From Urechidicola vernalis (lineage in GTDB: Bacteria > Bacteroidota > Bacteroidia > Flavobacteriales > Flavobacteriaceae): DNA of 64,000 nucleotides. A program made the position numbers and the translations under genes. The stretch spans positions 930,001 to 994,000 of the forward strand of contig NZ_JAVRHV010000001.1 in NCBI RefSeq assembly GCF_031846385.1. Reading direction: 5' to 3'. Shown here piece after piece: positions 56,404-64,000 of this stretch. The notes below the pieces were generated by a model. It worked only from the letters and a program-made list of their open reading frames with translations, was not told the origin of the DNA and did no database searches. Every line of letters starts with the position of its first letter. The stretch's first letter is position 1.

Positions 56404-57357
56404 TTATTTAAAAAAGGAATCTACAAACTCAACTTTATTAAATACTTGTAAATCGTCAATTCCTTCACCTACTCCAATATATTTAACAGGAATTTGGAAT
56501 TGGTCAGATATCCCAATTACAACACCTCCTTTTGCCGTACCATCTAATTTGGTTACCGCAAGTGAAGTAACTTCTGTTGCTTTTGTAAATTGCTTTGCTT
56601 GTTCAAATGCGTTCTGACCGGTAGAACCATCTAATACCAACAATACGTCATGTGGCGCATCGCCAACCACTTTTTGCATAACACGTTTAATTTTCGTTAA
56701 CTCATTCATTAAGTTCACCTTATTATGTAAACGTCCCGCTGTATCAATAATAATTACATCTGCATGTTGAGTCACTCCGGATTGCAAAGTGTCATAAGCA
56801 ACTGAGGCTGGGTCTGAACCCATATCTTGCCTTACAATTGGCACATCCACTCTATCTGCCCATACCTGCAATTGATCAATTGCTGCCGCTCTAAACGTAT
56901 CGGCTGCACCTAAAACAACCTTCTTACCTGATTTCTTAAATTGAGATGCCAACTTACCAATAGTAGTTGTTTTTCCAACACCATTTACACCCACCACCAT
57001 TAAAACGTACGGCTTTTTATTTTCAGGAACAACAAACTCTGTTTCGTTACCTGTATTTGTTTCAGAAAGTAAACCCGCAATTTCTTCTCTTAATATCGAA
57101 TTTAACTCATCTGTGCCTAAATATTTATCCTTCGCCACACGTGCTTCGATTCGGTCAATAACTTTTAAGGTTGTCTCTACACCAACATCAGATGAAATTA
57201 GAACTTCTTCTAAGTTATCCAATACATCATCATCTACTTTAGATTTCCCTGCTACTGCCTTCGATAATTTTGTTAAAAACGTTGCATTCGTTTTCTCCAA
57301 TCCTTTATCTAAGGTTTCCTTCTTTTCTTTTGAAAATATTTTTTTAAAAAAACTCAT
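56404..57357 (-). CDS. ftsY: Signal recognition particle receptor FtsY
   Basis: 317 aa. Short acidic A region is missing, as in other Bacteroidota; the NG domain is complete with GVNGVGKTT (123-131), DTAGRLHNK and TKLDGTAKGG. Docks the SRP-ribosome complex at the inner membrane. A TATATTTG box upstream, just past the DUF4295 terminator, may be its own promoter. Confidence 0.95.
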   Translation of the reverse strand: MSFFKKIFSKEKKETLDKGLEKTNATFLTKLSKAVAGKSKVDDDVLDNLEEVLISSDVGVETTLKVIDRIEARVAKDKYLGTDELNSILREEIAGLLSETNTGNETEFVVPENKKPYVLMVVGVNGVGKTTTIGKLASQFKKSGKKVVLGAADTFRAAAIDQLQVWADRVDVPIVRQDMGSDPASVAYDTLQSGVTQHADVIIIDTAGRLHNKVNLMNELTKIKRVMQKVVGDAPHDVLLVLDGSTGQNAFEQAKQFTKATEVTSLAVTKLDGTAKGGVVIGISDQFQIPVKYIGVGEGIDDLQVFNKVEFVDSFFK

Positions 57358-57445
57358 TCTTCTTGGTTGTTAGTCGTCGATTTATTTTAAGAACACATAA
57401 TAAGTTTCGGTGTTTTAAAATTATTAAACTGCAACAAATATAACA

Positions 57446-57480
57446 TAAAAAAAGGCTATTTTCAATTGAAAATAGCCTTG
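57446..57480 (-). terminator. Terminator of rpmB-rpmG-DUF4295
   Basis: A perfect 28-bp palindrome (57453-57480; arm AAGGCTATTTTCAA) followed on the minus strand by a T run, 22 nt after the DUF4295 stop. Confidence 0.88.
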
Positions 57481-57501
57481 TAATATTGAGTTGGTAAACG
57501 C

Positions 57502-57654
57502 TTACTTTTTGCTAAAAAAGTCGTTTACTGCTTTAGGATCCATAATAGCTTCAACAAATGTATAAGCACCAGTTTTAGGTGACTTTACCATTTTGATAGC
57601 TTTAGATAATCTCTTTGAACCTGTTTGTAACGATGCTACTGCTTTCTTTGCCAT
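57502..57654 (-). CDS. DUF4295 small protein
   Basis: 50 aa, basic, starting MAKKAVASLQTGSKRL and ending in DPKAVNDFFSKK. I recognise it as DUF4295, typically found after rpmG in Bacteroidota. Function unknown; its setting suggests a ribosome-linked role. It starts 11 nt after rpmG. Confidence 0.9.
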   Translation of the reverse strand: MAKKAVASLQTGSKRLSKAIKMVKSPKTGAYTFVEAIMDPKAVNDFFSKK

Positions 57655-57665
57655 GACGTATCTAT

Positions 57666-57851
57666 TTACTTGATTTCTTTATGAACAGTCATTTTCTTTA
57701 AGATTGGATTAAATTTCTTAATCTCTAATCTATCCGGAGTGTTCTTTTTGTTTTTAGTTGAAATATATCTTGAAGTACCTGGTTTACCAGAAGCTTTGTG
57801 CTCTGTACATTCCAAAATAACCTGAATTCTATTTCCTTTGCTCTTTGCCAT
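57666..57851 (-). CDS. rpmG: Ribosomal protein bL33
   Basis: 61 aa. Core RIQVILECTEHKASGKPG and SRYISTKNKKNTPDRLEIKKFNP fits bL33. The zinc-binding Cys pairs of the C+ type are absent (one Cys only), so this is the C- type. 26 nt downstream of rpmB. Confidence 0.94.
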   Translation of the reverse strand: MAKSKGNRIQVILECTEHKASGKPGTSRYISTKNKKNTPDRLEIKKFNPILKKMTVHKEIK

Positions 57852-57877
57852 CTTAATATACTTTTATTATTAGGAAA

Positions 57878-58117
57878 TTACTTAGTTAAGAACCCTTTTG
57901 CTCTTGCTTCTTTAAGCACAGCAGAAATTCCTAATTTATTAATATTCTTTAAAGCAGCCGTAGATACTTTTAAAGTAACCCACTTATCTTCTTCAGGAAT
58001 ATAAAAACGCTTCGTAATTAAATTAGCGTTGAATTTTCTTTTAGTTCTATTCAATGCGTGAGAAACATTGTTCCCAACCATTGCTTTTTTTCCTGTAAGT
58101 TCACAAACTCTTGACAT
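57878..58117 (-). CDS. rpmB: Ribosomal protein bL28
   Basis: 79 aa. MSRVCELTGKKAMVGNNVSHALNRTKRKF is the family start. First gene of the rpmB-rpmG-DUF4295 operon with a consensus promoter upstream. Confidence 0.95.
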   Translation of the reverse strand: MSRVCELTGKKAMVGNNVSHALNRTKRKFNANLITKRFYIPEEDKWVTLKVSTAALKNINKLGISAVLKEARAKGFLTK

Positions 58118-58153
58118 TTCTATACAGTTTTATTGTTATCTCAAAACGAGGTG

Positions 58154-58184
58154 CAAAAATAGAAACATTTTTACAAACTCACAA
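58154..58184 (-). promoter_or_regulatory. rpmB operon promoter
   Basis: TTG (58182-58184), 20 nt, TATTTTTG (58154-58161) on the minus strand, a good consensus match; 36 nt before rpmB. The rest of the 58118-58342 spacer shows no gene or obvious structure. Confidence 0.75.
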
Positions 58185-58342
58185 GACAAATTGAAGTAAT
58201 TTTTATGAAGTTTCAAAAATATTTTTACCGACGCAAATTTACGATATAATTTAGACATGTAAACGCCCTACTTTTACCAAACACAGATAAGGATTTACCA
58301 GTAATTATCTTTTTAGTAGAGCACCTAATTTAAGCCCAAACC

Positions 58343-59584
58343 TTAACCCCTCAATTCATTCTTTAAAAGTTCCAATGCCATACTAGTTGTGCGCTCTATA
58401 ACTTTTTGCCTTGGCTTTCCGAAATAATATTCCTTTGTAAAAACACCTTTTGGTGTTGCCAAGGCTATAAAAACAACTCCAACTGTTTTATCCGTATCAT
58501 CTGAAGTTGGCCCGGCATTACCGGTAGTTGCGATGGCATAATCTACATTTAAACTTTTTTGAACACCCAATGCCATTTCTGTTGCCACTTCTGAACTTAC
58601 CACTGAAAATTCATTAATTATTTCAGGATTAACCCCCAACAATTCTTCTTTTACAGCTGCATCATAAGCGACTATAGAACCCTTAAAGTAAGCTGACGCT
58701 CCAGGTATAGATGTTATCTTTTTAGCGATCGCTCCTCCGGTACAACTTTCGGCAGTAGCGATTGTAGCATTCTCCTTATTCAATAGCTCACCAATCAATT
58801 GCTCCATACTTGTTTCTCCTTCCAAACCGATAATGATATCACCAATTAATGCCTGTAATGTTAAAATTTCTTTTTCCAATCCTCTTTCCAATGTTTCTTT
58901 ATCAAACCCTTTAGCGCTTAATCGCAATCGAACTTTTCCATATGAAGGTAAATAGGCTAGCTTTATATATGAAGGCAATGCATTTTCCCAATCTTCAATT
59001 TTTTCTGCAACCATGCTCTCTCCCATTCCATGAGTTAAAACTGTTTTATGTAAAATAAAAGGCAGGGTGTATTTTTCTTGAATCCTAGGCAATACCTTTT
59101 CTTTCATCAAACCTTTCATTTCATTTGGCACACCAGGCAATGAAACTACTACTTTCCCATTTGTTTCGAACCACATTCCAGATGCTGATCCATAGTTATT
59201 TTGCAACGGAACGCATTTTACAGGGAGCAACGCTTGCTGTCTATTTATTTCTGTAAAAGCATAATTTGCTTTCGAAAATAATTGACGAATATGCTCCTCT
59301 ACCTCAACATTCATTTCCAATTCTGAATCGAAGTACTCGGCCAGAGTGTGTTTTGTTATATCATCTTTTGTAGGTCCTAGACCTCCTGTAACAATAATAA
59401 TATCAGCGTGTGACTGTCCTTCAGCAATAGCTTCCAAAATATGCTGCTTATCATCCTGAATAGAAGTCATCTGAAAAACAGCAACACCAATTTTATTCAA
59501 TTCCTCCGCAATCCATTTTGAATTAGTGTCAGTAATTTGACCAATTAAAATTTCGTCTCCTATGGTAATAATTTCTGCTTGCAT
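58343..59584 (-). CDS. cinA: CinA-family nicotinamide-nucleotide amidohydrolase / pyrophosphatase
   Basis: 413 aa from ATG 59584 (MQAEIITIGDEILIGQITDTNSKW), the family start; the frame extends 15 codons upstream. N-terminal MoaB-like domain (GGLGPTKDDITKHTLAE) and C-terminal CinA deamidase domain (ATAESCTGGAIAKKITSIPGAS; ATTGNAGP). Recycles NMN/ADP-ribose; historically linked to competence. Its place upstream of rpmB is common in Bacteroidota. Confidence 0.93.
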   Translation of the reverse strand: MQAEIITIGDEILIGQITDTNSKWIAEELNKIGVAVFQMTSIQDDKQHILEAIAEGQSHADIIIVTGGLGPTKDDITKHTLAEYFDSELEMNVEVEEHIRQLFSKANYAFTEINRQQALLPVKCVPLQNNYGSASGMWFETNGKVVVSLPGVPNEMKGLMKEKVLPRIQEKYTLPFILHKTVLTHGMGESMVAEKIEDWENALPSYIKLAYLPSYGKVRLRLSAKGFDKETLERGLEKEILTLQALIGDIIIGLEGETSMEQLIGELLNKENATIATAESCTGGAIAKKITSIPGASAYFKGSIVAYDAAVKEELLGVNPEIINEFSVVSSEVATEMALGVQKSLNVDYAIATTGNAGPTSDDTDKTVGVVFIALATPKGVFTKEYYFGKPRQKVIERTTSMALELLKNELRG

Positions 59585-59626
59585 ACGTCTTCTTCTAAAT
59601 AAATTTTTACAATATAACTTGAAAAG

Positions 59627-59634
59627 CAAAAATA
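59627..59634 (-). promoter_or_regulatory. Candidate cinA -7 box (TATTTTTG)
   Basis: Minus-strand TATTTTTG 42 nt before the cinA ATG; no TTG element seen. Confidence 0.35.
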
Positions 59635-59660
59635 ATGAATGATTAAAATTCTATTATCAT

Positions 59661-59668
59661 TATTTTTG
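59661..59668 (+). promoter_or_regulatory. Candidate -7 box (TATTTTTG) for the esterase gene
   Basis: Plus-strand TATTTTTG 15 nt before ATG 59684; no TTG at normal spacing. Lies in the 99-nt divergent spacer with cinA. Confidence 0.35.
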
Positions 59669-59683
59669 AGTAAATATATTATC

Positions 59684-60586
59684 ATGAAAAACATACATTT
59701 TACACTCTTATTGGTATTCCTATCAATTTCTATCTTCAGTCAAAAATCTACTGAGCAACTCCTTAGGCTTCCATATACTAGTACGCTCGACCAAGCAAAT
59801 AGAGAATACTTTATATATCTACCTAAAGGATATGAAGATGAACCTTCAAAAGAATGGCCTGTTTTGTTATTTCTGCACGGAAATGGAGAAAGAGGTAATG
59901 GTATGGACGAATTGGATTATGTAATGATTCACGGACCTTTATATGAGGCATGGATTCAAAAAAGAGATTTACCATTTATTATGATTGTTCCACAATTACA
60001 TATGATGGGATTGGATAAAACAACTTCCTACATTGCAGATAGAACACGCGATCAAATCCCGGTAAGACTAGAAGTAGGTGTTCCAGAACGCCCTGGTTTT
60101 TTTGGAACAAATGGGCCTATGAATGGGGTTATTCCCAGTAAAACAGTTTACAATATGAACAGAACTCCATCTGGATGGGATCATGTAGACCAAGACCTAA
60201 TTCATATGCTAGATGAAACTTTGAAAAATTATAATGCAGACAACAAGCGAGTTTACATTTCTGGACTAAGTTATGGAGGGTTTGGTACATTTCATATGGC
60301 AAGTAAATTCCCAGAAAGGTTTGCAGCAATGAACCCAGTAGTTGGTTGGGGAACTCCAGAACAAATGGAATCTATTGCGAAAGCACAATTACCCATTTGG
60401 GTTTTTGCGGCCGGATATGACACGGCAGTTAAATGGGAAAACTTTTATGTTGGACTCAACAAATTAAAAGAATTAGGACATAAAGATGTGAAGTTTACAA
60501 TTCATGAAGATCTAGGACATGATGCTTGGAAACGAATTTATGGCGGATGGGATATTTATGCTTGGCTACTAGAAAACAGTAAATAA
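59684..60586 (+). CDS. Secreted alpha/beta-hydrolase (PHB-depolymerase/esterase-like)
   Basis: 300 aa from ATG 59684, which gives a clean signal peptide (ending SIFSQ); an ATG at 59639 is in frame but gives a doubled hydrophobic start. Shows LLFLHGNGERG (oxyanion region), nucleophile Ser196 in GLSYGGFG, Asp in FAAGYDTAVKW and His in EDLGHDAWKR. Fits the esterase group with polyhydroxybutyrate depolymerase/feruloyl-esterase-like members; substrate unknown. Confidence 0.82.
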   Translation: MKNIHFTLLLVFLSISIFSQKSTEQLLRLPYTSTLDQANREYFIYLPKGYEDEPSKEWPVLLFLHGNGERGNGMDELDYVMIHGPLYEAWIQKRDLPFIMIVPQLHMMGLDKTTSYIADRTRDQIPVRLEVGVPERPGFFGTNGPMNGVIPSKTVYNMNRTPSGWDHVDQDLIHMLDETLKNYNADNKRVYISGLSYGGFGTFHMASKFPERFAAMNPVVGWGTPEQMESIAKAQLPIWVFAAGYDTAVKWENFYVGLNKLKELGHKDVKFTIHEDLGHDAWKRIYGGWDIYAWLLENSK

Positions 60587-60616
60587 AATTGTTTAATACT
60601 GTCCATTTAAAATCTT

Positions 60617-60624
60617 TATTTTTG
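60617..60624 (+). promoter_or_regulatory. Candidate -7 box (TATTTTTG) for mscS-like gene
   Basis: TATTTTTG 17 nt before ATG 60642; the nearest TTG (60589-60591) is 25 nt upstream, longer than usual. Confidence 0.4.
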
Positions 60625-60641
60625 CCATTAAAATTTAATCA

Positions 60642-61889
60642 ATGAATTCCTTTTCTCATTTTTTCTACGACAAATTCACAGCATCTGGAATTGGAGATGA
60701 AACAGCTATGTTCCTGAACTTATTAGTACTTGTAGTTAGTCTCTTTATTATTCTTTATGTAATCGATTTCTTATTAAGAAAAATCATTATCAATGCCTTT
60801 AACCGATTTGCCGAAAAATCAAATACGAATTTCGACAATTTAATGGTTAAAAATAAAGCTCCTAGAAACATAGCGCATATCGTACCGGTAATTATTGCAG
60901 ATAGTTTGATTCCCATTGCATTTATAGATTTTGAGAACGCTGGCAACTTTGTAAGTAAAGGACTTGAAGTCTTTGGGGTACTATTAACTCTATGGATTGT
61001 TCGAAGTTTACTAAATACATTTAAAGATTATTTCAAAACTTTACCTCGACTAAAGGATAAACCTATTGATAGTTACATTCAAGTGTTTATGATTTTCGCT
61101 TGGGCATTTGGATTTATAGTTGTTTTAGTGATCATTGCCGATATTCATATCCCTACATTTTTAGCAACAATGGGTGCGGCTTCTGCAGTAATCTTATTAA
61201 TGTTTAAAGATACCATCATGGGATTTGTTGCAAGTATTCAAGTCGCAACAAATGATATGGTTAGAATTGGAGACTGGATTACTTTTGAAAAGTATGGAGC
61301 TGATGGAGACGTGATCGAAATAAATCTTACAACTGTTAAAGTGCAAAATTTTGATAAAACAATCACAACAATTCCTACGTATTCACTTATTTCTGATTCG
61401 GTAAAAAACTGGAGAGGCATGGAAGAAGCGGGTGGTAGAAGGATCAAACGCGCTTTAATTATTAAACAAGAAAGTGTAAAACACCTTTCAACAAACGATA
61501 TTGATGAGTTAAAGAAAATTCAACTAATATCTGCATATATTGAAAAGCGTCAAGCGGATATTGAACAACATAATATTCAAAATGGCGCAGACAAATCATT
61601 ATTGATAAACGGTCGAAACTTAACCAATATGGGCGTTTTTAGGAAATATATGGAAACCTATGTAGAAAATCATTCTGCAATTAACGATGAAATGACCGTC
61701 ATGGTTCGTCAATTAGCTCCAACTTCTCAAGGAATCCCAATTGAGATCTATGCATTTAGCGCCGACAAGGTTTGGAAAAATTACGAATATATAATGGCCG
61801 ATATTTTCGACCACCTTGTAGCATCTGTCGGTTATTTTAATTTGGAACTATTTGAATTACCAAGTAATACTACTTTTAAAACGAATTAA
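60642..61889 (+). CDS. MscS-family mechanosensitive channel
   Basis: 415 aa. Several N-terminal membrane helices (about 24-44, 80-115, 140-165), then the pore-lining helix and beta domain with FLATMGAASAVILLMFKDTIMGF, VRIGDWITFEKYGADGDVIEI and TIPTYSLIS. A large cytoplasmic C-terminal part follows (from about 270). Acts as a pressure-release channel; ion preference unknown. Confidence 0.88.
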   Translation: MNSFSHFFYDKFTASGIGDETAMFLNLLVLVVSLFIILYVIDFLLRKIIINAFNRFAEKSNTNFDNLMVKNKAPRNIAHIVPVIIADSLIPIAFIDFENAGNFVSKGLEVFGVLLTLWIVRSLLNTFKDYFKTLPRLKDKPIDSYIQVFMIFAWAFGFIVVLVIIADIHIPTFLATMGAASAVILLMFKDTIMGFVASIQVATNDMVRIGDWITFEKYGADGDVIEINLTTVKVQNFDKTITTIPTYSLISDSVKNWRGMEEAGGRRIKRALIIKQESVKHLSTNDIDELKKIQLISAYIEKRQADIEQHNIQNGADKSLLINGRNLTNMGVFRKYMETYVENHSAINDEMTVMVRQLAPTSQGIPIEIYAFSADKVWKNYEYIMADIFDHLVASVGYFNLELFELPSNTTFKTN

Positions 61890-61916
61890 AAAAAGCCCTC
61901 TTTCGAGGGCTTTTTT
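61889..61916. terminator. Bidirectional terminator between mscS-like and FAH genes
   Basis: AAAAAAGCCCTC (61889-61900) with complement 61905-61916 and TTTC loop; T/A runs on both sides. It lies immediately after the channel gene's stop and 1 nt beyond the FAH stop on the other strand. Confidence 0.88.
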
Positions 61917-61917
61917 A

Positions 61918-62526
61918 TTACTTAATTTTTACACTAAAATTTTCATTTCCTTCCAACGTACCTGTAAGCACATCTTCTGACTTTACACTTCCCACTCCAG
62001 CGGGAGTTCCTGTAAATAATAGGTCACCCTTTTTTAAGGTGAAATATTGCGACACATAAGCTATCAATTCATCTATTTTCCAAAGCATTGCTTTTGACTC
62101 ACCATCTTGAACTAACTCGCCGTTCTTATGTAGTTGGAAATTGATGTTTTCTAAATTGAATTGTTCCTTCGGAAAAAATTCACCTACAACAGCACTACCA
62201 TCAAAACCTTTTGCTTTTTCCCAAGGCAATCCTTTGGCTTTTAACTTTGATTGCATGGCTCTATCCGTAAAATCGATTCCTAGACCAATCTCATCATAAT
62301 ATTTATGTGCAAATTTTTGATCTATGTATTTTCCAACCTTATTAATTTTCACCAAAACTTCAACTTCGTAATGAATTTCATCAGCGAAAGCAGGAATAAA
62401 GAATGGCATTTTTTTTGGTAATATAGCAGAATCCGGTTTCAAAAAGACCACTGGTTCAGTAGGTCTTTCATTCGCTAATTCCTCTATATGTTTGGCGTAA
62501 TTTCGCCCTATGCAGATTATTTTCAT
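61918..62526 (-). CDS. Fumarylacetoacetate hydrolase (FAH) family protein
   Basis: 202 aa, the single-domain FAH form. N-terminal CIGRNYAKHIEELANERP and metal-site Glu in HYEVEVLVKIN, then GIDFTDRAMQ and LLFTGTPAGVG. Bacterial members act as acylpyruvate hydrolases or oxaloacetate decarboxylases; substrate not known. 17 nt after menB, likely co-transcribed. Confidence 0.85.
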   Translation of the reverse strand: MKIICIGRNYAKHIEELANERPTEPVVFLKPDSAILPKKMPFFIPAFADEIHYEVEVLVKINKVGKYIDQKFAHKYYDEIGLGIDFTDRAMQSKLKAKGLPWEKAKGFDGSAVVGEFFPKEQFNLENINFQLHKNGELVQDGESKAMLWKIDELIAYVSQYFTLKKGDLLFTGTPAGVGSVKSEDVLTGTLEGNENFSVKIK

Positions 62527-62543
62527 GATAATTAACTATGAAA

Positions 62544-63383
62544 TTATGGTAACCACTTTTTCTCAAAATTAGGCTTACGCTTTTCTAAAAATGCATTCCT
62601 ACCTTCTTTTGCTTCTTCGGTCATATAAGCTAAGCGTGTAGCCTCACCTGCAAATACTTGTTGACCTACCATGCCATCATCAGTTAAATTCATGGCGAAT
62701 TTCAACATTTTTATAGATGTAGGAGATTTTGCTAACACTTCTTGCGCCCATTCATATGCTGTATCTTCTAATTCATCATGAGGTACCACAGCATTTACCA
62801 TTCCCATTTCAAAAGCTTCTTGCGCAGAATAATTTCTACCTAAGAAAAATATTTCTCGAGCTTTTTTCTGCCCAACCATTTTTGCCAAATATGCCGAACC
62901 ATAACCACCGTCAAAACTTGTGACATCAGCATCTGTTTGTTTAAAAATGGCATGCTCCTTACTAGCCAACGTCATATCGCAAACCACATGTAAACTATGG
63001 CCTCCGCCAACTGCCCAACCAGGAACAACACAAATAACCGCTTTTGGCATAAAACGTATCATACGCTGTACCTCTAAAATATTTAAGCGATGTTGCCCAT
63101 CTCTACCAACATATCCTTGATGGCCACGTGCTTTTTGATCGCCTCCACTACAAAACGAATATACTCCATCTTTTGTAGAAGGCCCCTCTGCAGACAATAA
63201 AACAACTCCTATTGAAGTGTCTTCTTGTGCATCATAAAATGCATCAATCAACTCTGAAGTTGTCGTTGGTCTAAACGCATTTCTGACATTTGGCCTATTA
63301 AAAGCAATACGTGCAACTCCGTTACATTTTTTATAGGTAATATCTTCAAATTCCTTAACGGTTTTCCAGTCTATTATACTCAT
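62544..63383 (-). CDS. menB: 1,4-dihydroxy-2-naphthoyl-CoA synthase (MenB)
   Basis: 279 aa crotonase-fold enzyme of menaquinone synthesis. Signatures FCSGGDQKARG, VPGWAVGGGHSLHVVCDMTLAS, SFDGGYGSAYLAKMVG and REIFFLGRNYSAQEAFEMG match MenB rather than other crotonases. Ring-closes o-succinylbenzoyl-CoA. No other men gene is in the window. Confidence 0.94.
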   Translation of the reverse strand: MSIIDWKTVKEFEDITYKKCNGVARIAFNRPNVRNAFRPTTTSELIDAFYDAQEDTSIGVVLLSAEGPSTKDGVYSFCSGGDQKARGHQGYVGRDGQHRLNILEVQRMIRFMPKAVICVVPGWAVGGGHSLHVVCDMTLASKEHAIFKQTDADVTSFDGGYGSAYLAKMVGQKKAREIFFLGRNYSAQEAFEMGMVNAVVPHDELEDTAYEWAQEVLAKSPTSIKMLKFAMNLTDDGMVGQQVFAGEATRLAYMTEEAKEGRNAFLEKRKPNFEKKWLP

Positions 63384-63498
63384 TGATTCATTTATTTATC
63401 GAGTGTAAAAATAACTTATTTTAAATAAAAATTACCTCATAAAAATACACTTGACCTATATTGTAACTTACGTAACACTTTATCAAATTTTGAAAGTG

Positions 63499-63506
63499 TA
63501 AATTTG
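63499..63506 (+). promoter_or_regulatory. Candidate -7 box (TAAATTTG)
   Basis: TAAATTTG fits TANNTTTG, 45 nt before the ATG at 63552; no TTG at the proper distance. Confidence 0.35.
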
Positions 63507-63551
63507 TACAAGAATTAGCGACAAAAACTCTGTCAACTAAAAAAACAATAA

Positions 63552-64000
63552 ATGAAAATATTACCTGCACAATTCAATCAAGAATCTGAATCTCCATTAA
63601 GACTTAAATTAAGTTTTGAAGCAGTGTATGAGCATTTAGAGGATATTTCAAAAAATCCTGACCATGTTATTCATGAAGCTGCCGAAGGCTTATTGAATGA
63701 AATGAATCAATATCCGATATTAAGAGAAGGTTTTGAGGATTTTTCGGATTTAAAAAAATACAATACGCAAATTGATAAACTACTTGACATTCTTTTTCCT
63801 GAGTTGTTAACTACCAACGAAATTAAAGCCGCAAGTATTCCATTTCAATTTACAACTTTTAAGTTTTCAAAACGATTTAAAGAAATTATAGAAAATGCTG
63901 GTGAAGATTACGATTTTAAATTGAAAAATTTTGAGGACTCGAATATGTACATAATGACCTGTACGTTTATAATGGCCTTTGTTTATAATTTTAAAATTGA
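63552..64000 (+). CDS. Unknown protein, 3' end beyond window (possible GAF-type sensor)
   Basis: Open frame of 149+ codons running off the window edge, beginning MKILPAQFNQESESPLRLKL. The segment LTTNEIKAASIPFQFTTFKFSKRFKEII resembles the N-terminal part of large Flavobacteriaceae proteins annotated as GAF-domain proteins, but this is a weak memory-based guess. No signal peptide; acidic, helical. Confidence 0.6.
   Translation, partial: MKILPAQFNQESESPLRLKLSFEAVYEHLEDISKNPDHVIHEAAEGLLNEMNQYPILREGFEDFSDLKKYNTQIDKLLDILFPELLTTNEIKAASIPFQFTTFKFSKRFKEIIENAGEDYDFKLKNFEDSNMYIMTCTFIMAFVYNFKI

Overview
The window is a stretch of chromosome from a low-GC member of the Bacteroidota, most likely a marine Flavobacteriaceae species. 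The evidence is family content (GLPGLI protein paired with an outer-membrane beta-barrel protein, DUF4295, DUF3467, CarboxypepD_reg-like domains), AT-rich A/T-biased codons, Bacteroidota-type promoters (TTG, about 19-20 nt, TANNTTTG), and almost no Shine-Dalgarno sequences except a strong one before rpsU. No genus can be named from the sequence alone. I see no prophage, insertion sequence, CRISPR array or rRNA operon; it reads as mainly core genome with a few accessory blocks.

Layout. 1-8.4 kb: end of rnz, an outer-membrane receptor, a spacer with tandem palindromes, fabH (minus), htpG, an unusual Cys4-TM-CarboxypepD_reg protein, an M28 peptidase lipoprotein and a DUF962/Mpo1-like protein. 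8.4-23.5 kb (all minus): the translation/transcription super-operon. A consensus promoter near 21.9 kb drives tRNA-Thr(UGU), tRNA-Tyr, tRNA-Gly, tRNA-Thr(GGU), tuf, tRNA-Trp, secE, nusG, rplK, rplA, rplJ, rplL, rpoB, rpoC and a DUF3467 gene, ending at a strong terminator at 8.43 kb; upstream lie rpsU, xerC and hpf. 23.5-32.8 kb (all minus): acyl-CoA dehydrogenase, helix-hairpin-helix protein, AGCS amino-acid symporter; then a probable operon of DEDDh exonuclease, a conserved 165-aa protein, a GH3-serine hydrolase fusion, a PspC protein and a K+ channel. 33-37 kb: FMN reductase-like protein, and an ABC-2 transporter co-oriented with a sigma-54-type response regulator that lacks a DNA-binding domain. 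37-43 kb (plus): marR-fadN-fadA-fadE fatty-acid beta-oxidation operon. 43-48.7 kb (plus): secreted beta-propeller/BNR proteins, an RlmI-type rRNA methyltransferase and DoxX. 48.7-59.6 kb: rimO, amidase lipoprotein, DUF2200 pair, outer-membrane protein/GLPGLI pair, ftsY, DUF4295, rpmG, rpmB and cinA. 59.6-64 kb: secreted esterase, MscS channel, FAH-family hydrolase, menB and the start of an unidentified large gene cut by the window edge.

How it fits together. The 8.4-23.5 kb block co-expresses elongation, tRNA supply, protein export (SecE), transcription elongation (NusG) and RNA polymerase; large hairpins in the rplL-rpoB, rpoB-rpoC and tuf-tRNA-Trp spacers suggest processing or attenuation that adjusts stoichiometry. 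The fad operon is complete for the oxidation, hydration, dehydrogenation and thiolysis steps and has a MarR regulator with palindromes at its own promoter. The cinA-rpmB-rpmG-DUF4295-ftsY...rimO order resembles a conserved Bacteroidota cluster, but rimO is separated from ftsY by about 6 kb of accessory genes. The most interesting unexplained items are the tandem palindromes and possible orphan transcript at 3.0-3.2 kb, the Cys4-TM-CarboxypepD_reg protein at 6.4 kb, the DNA-binding-less NtrC-like regulator at 34 kb, and the unknown membrane protein coupled to DUF2200 at 52 kb. None amounts to a clearly new defence or metabolic system.
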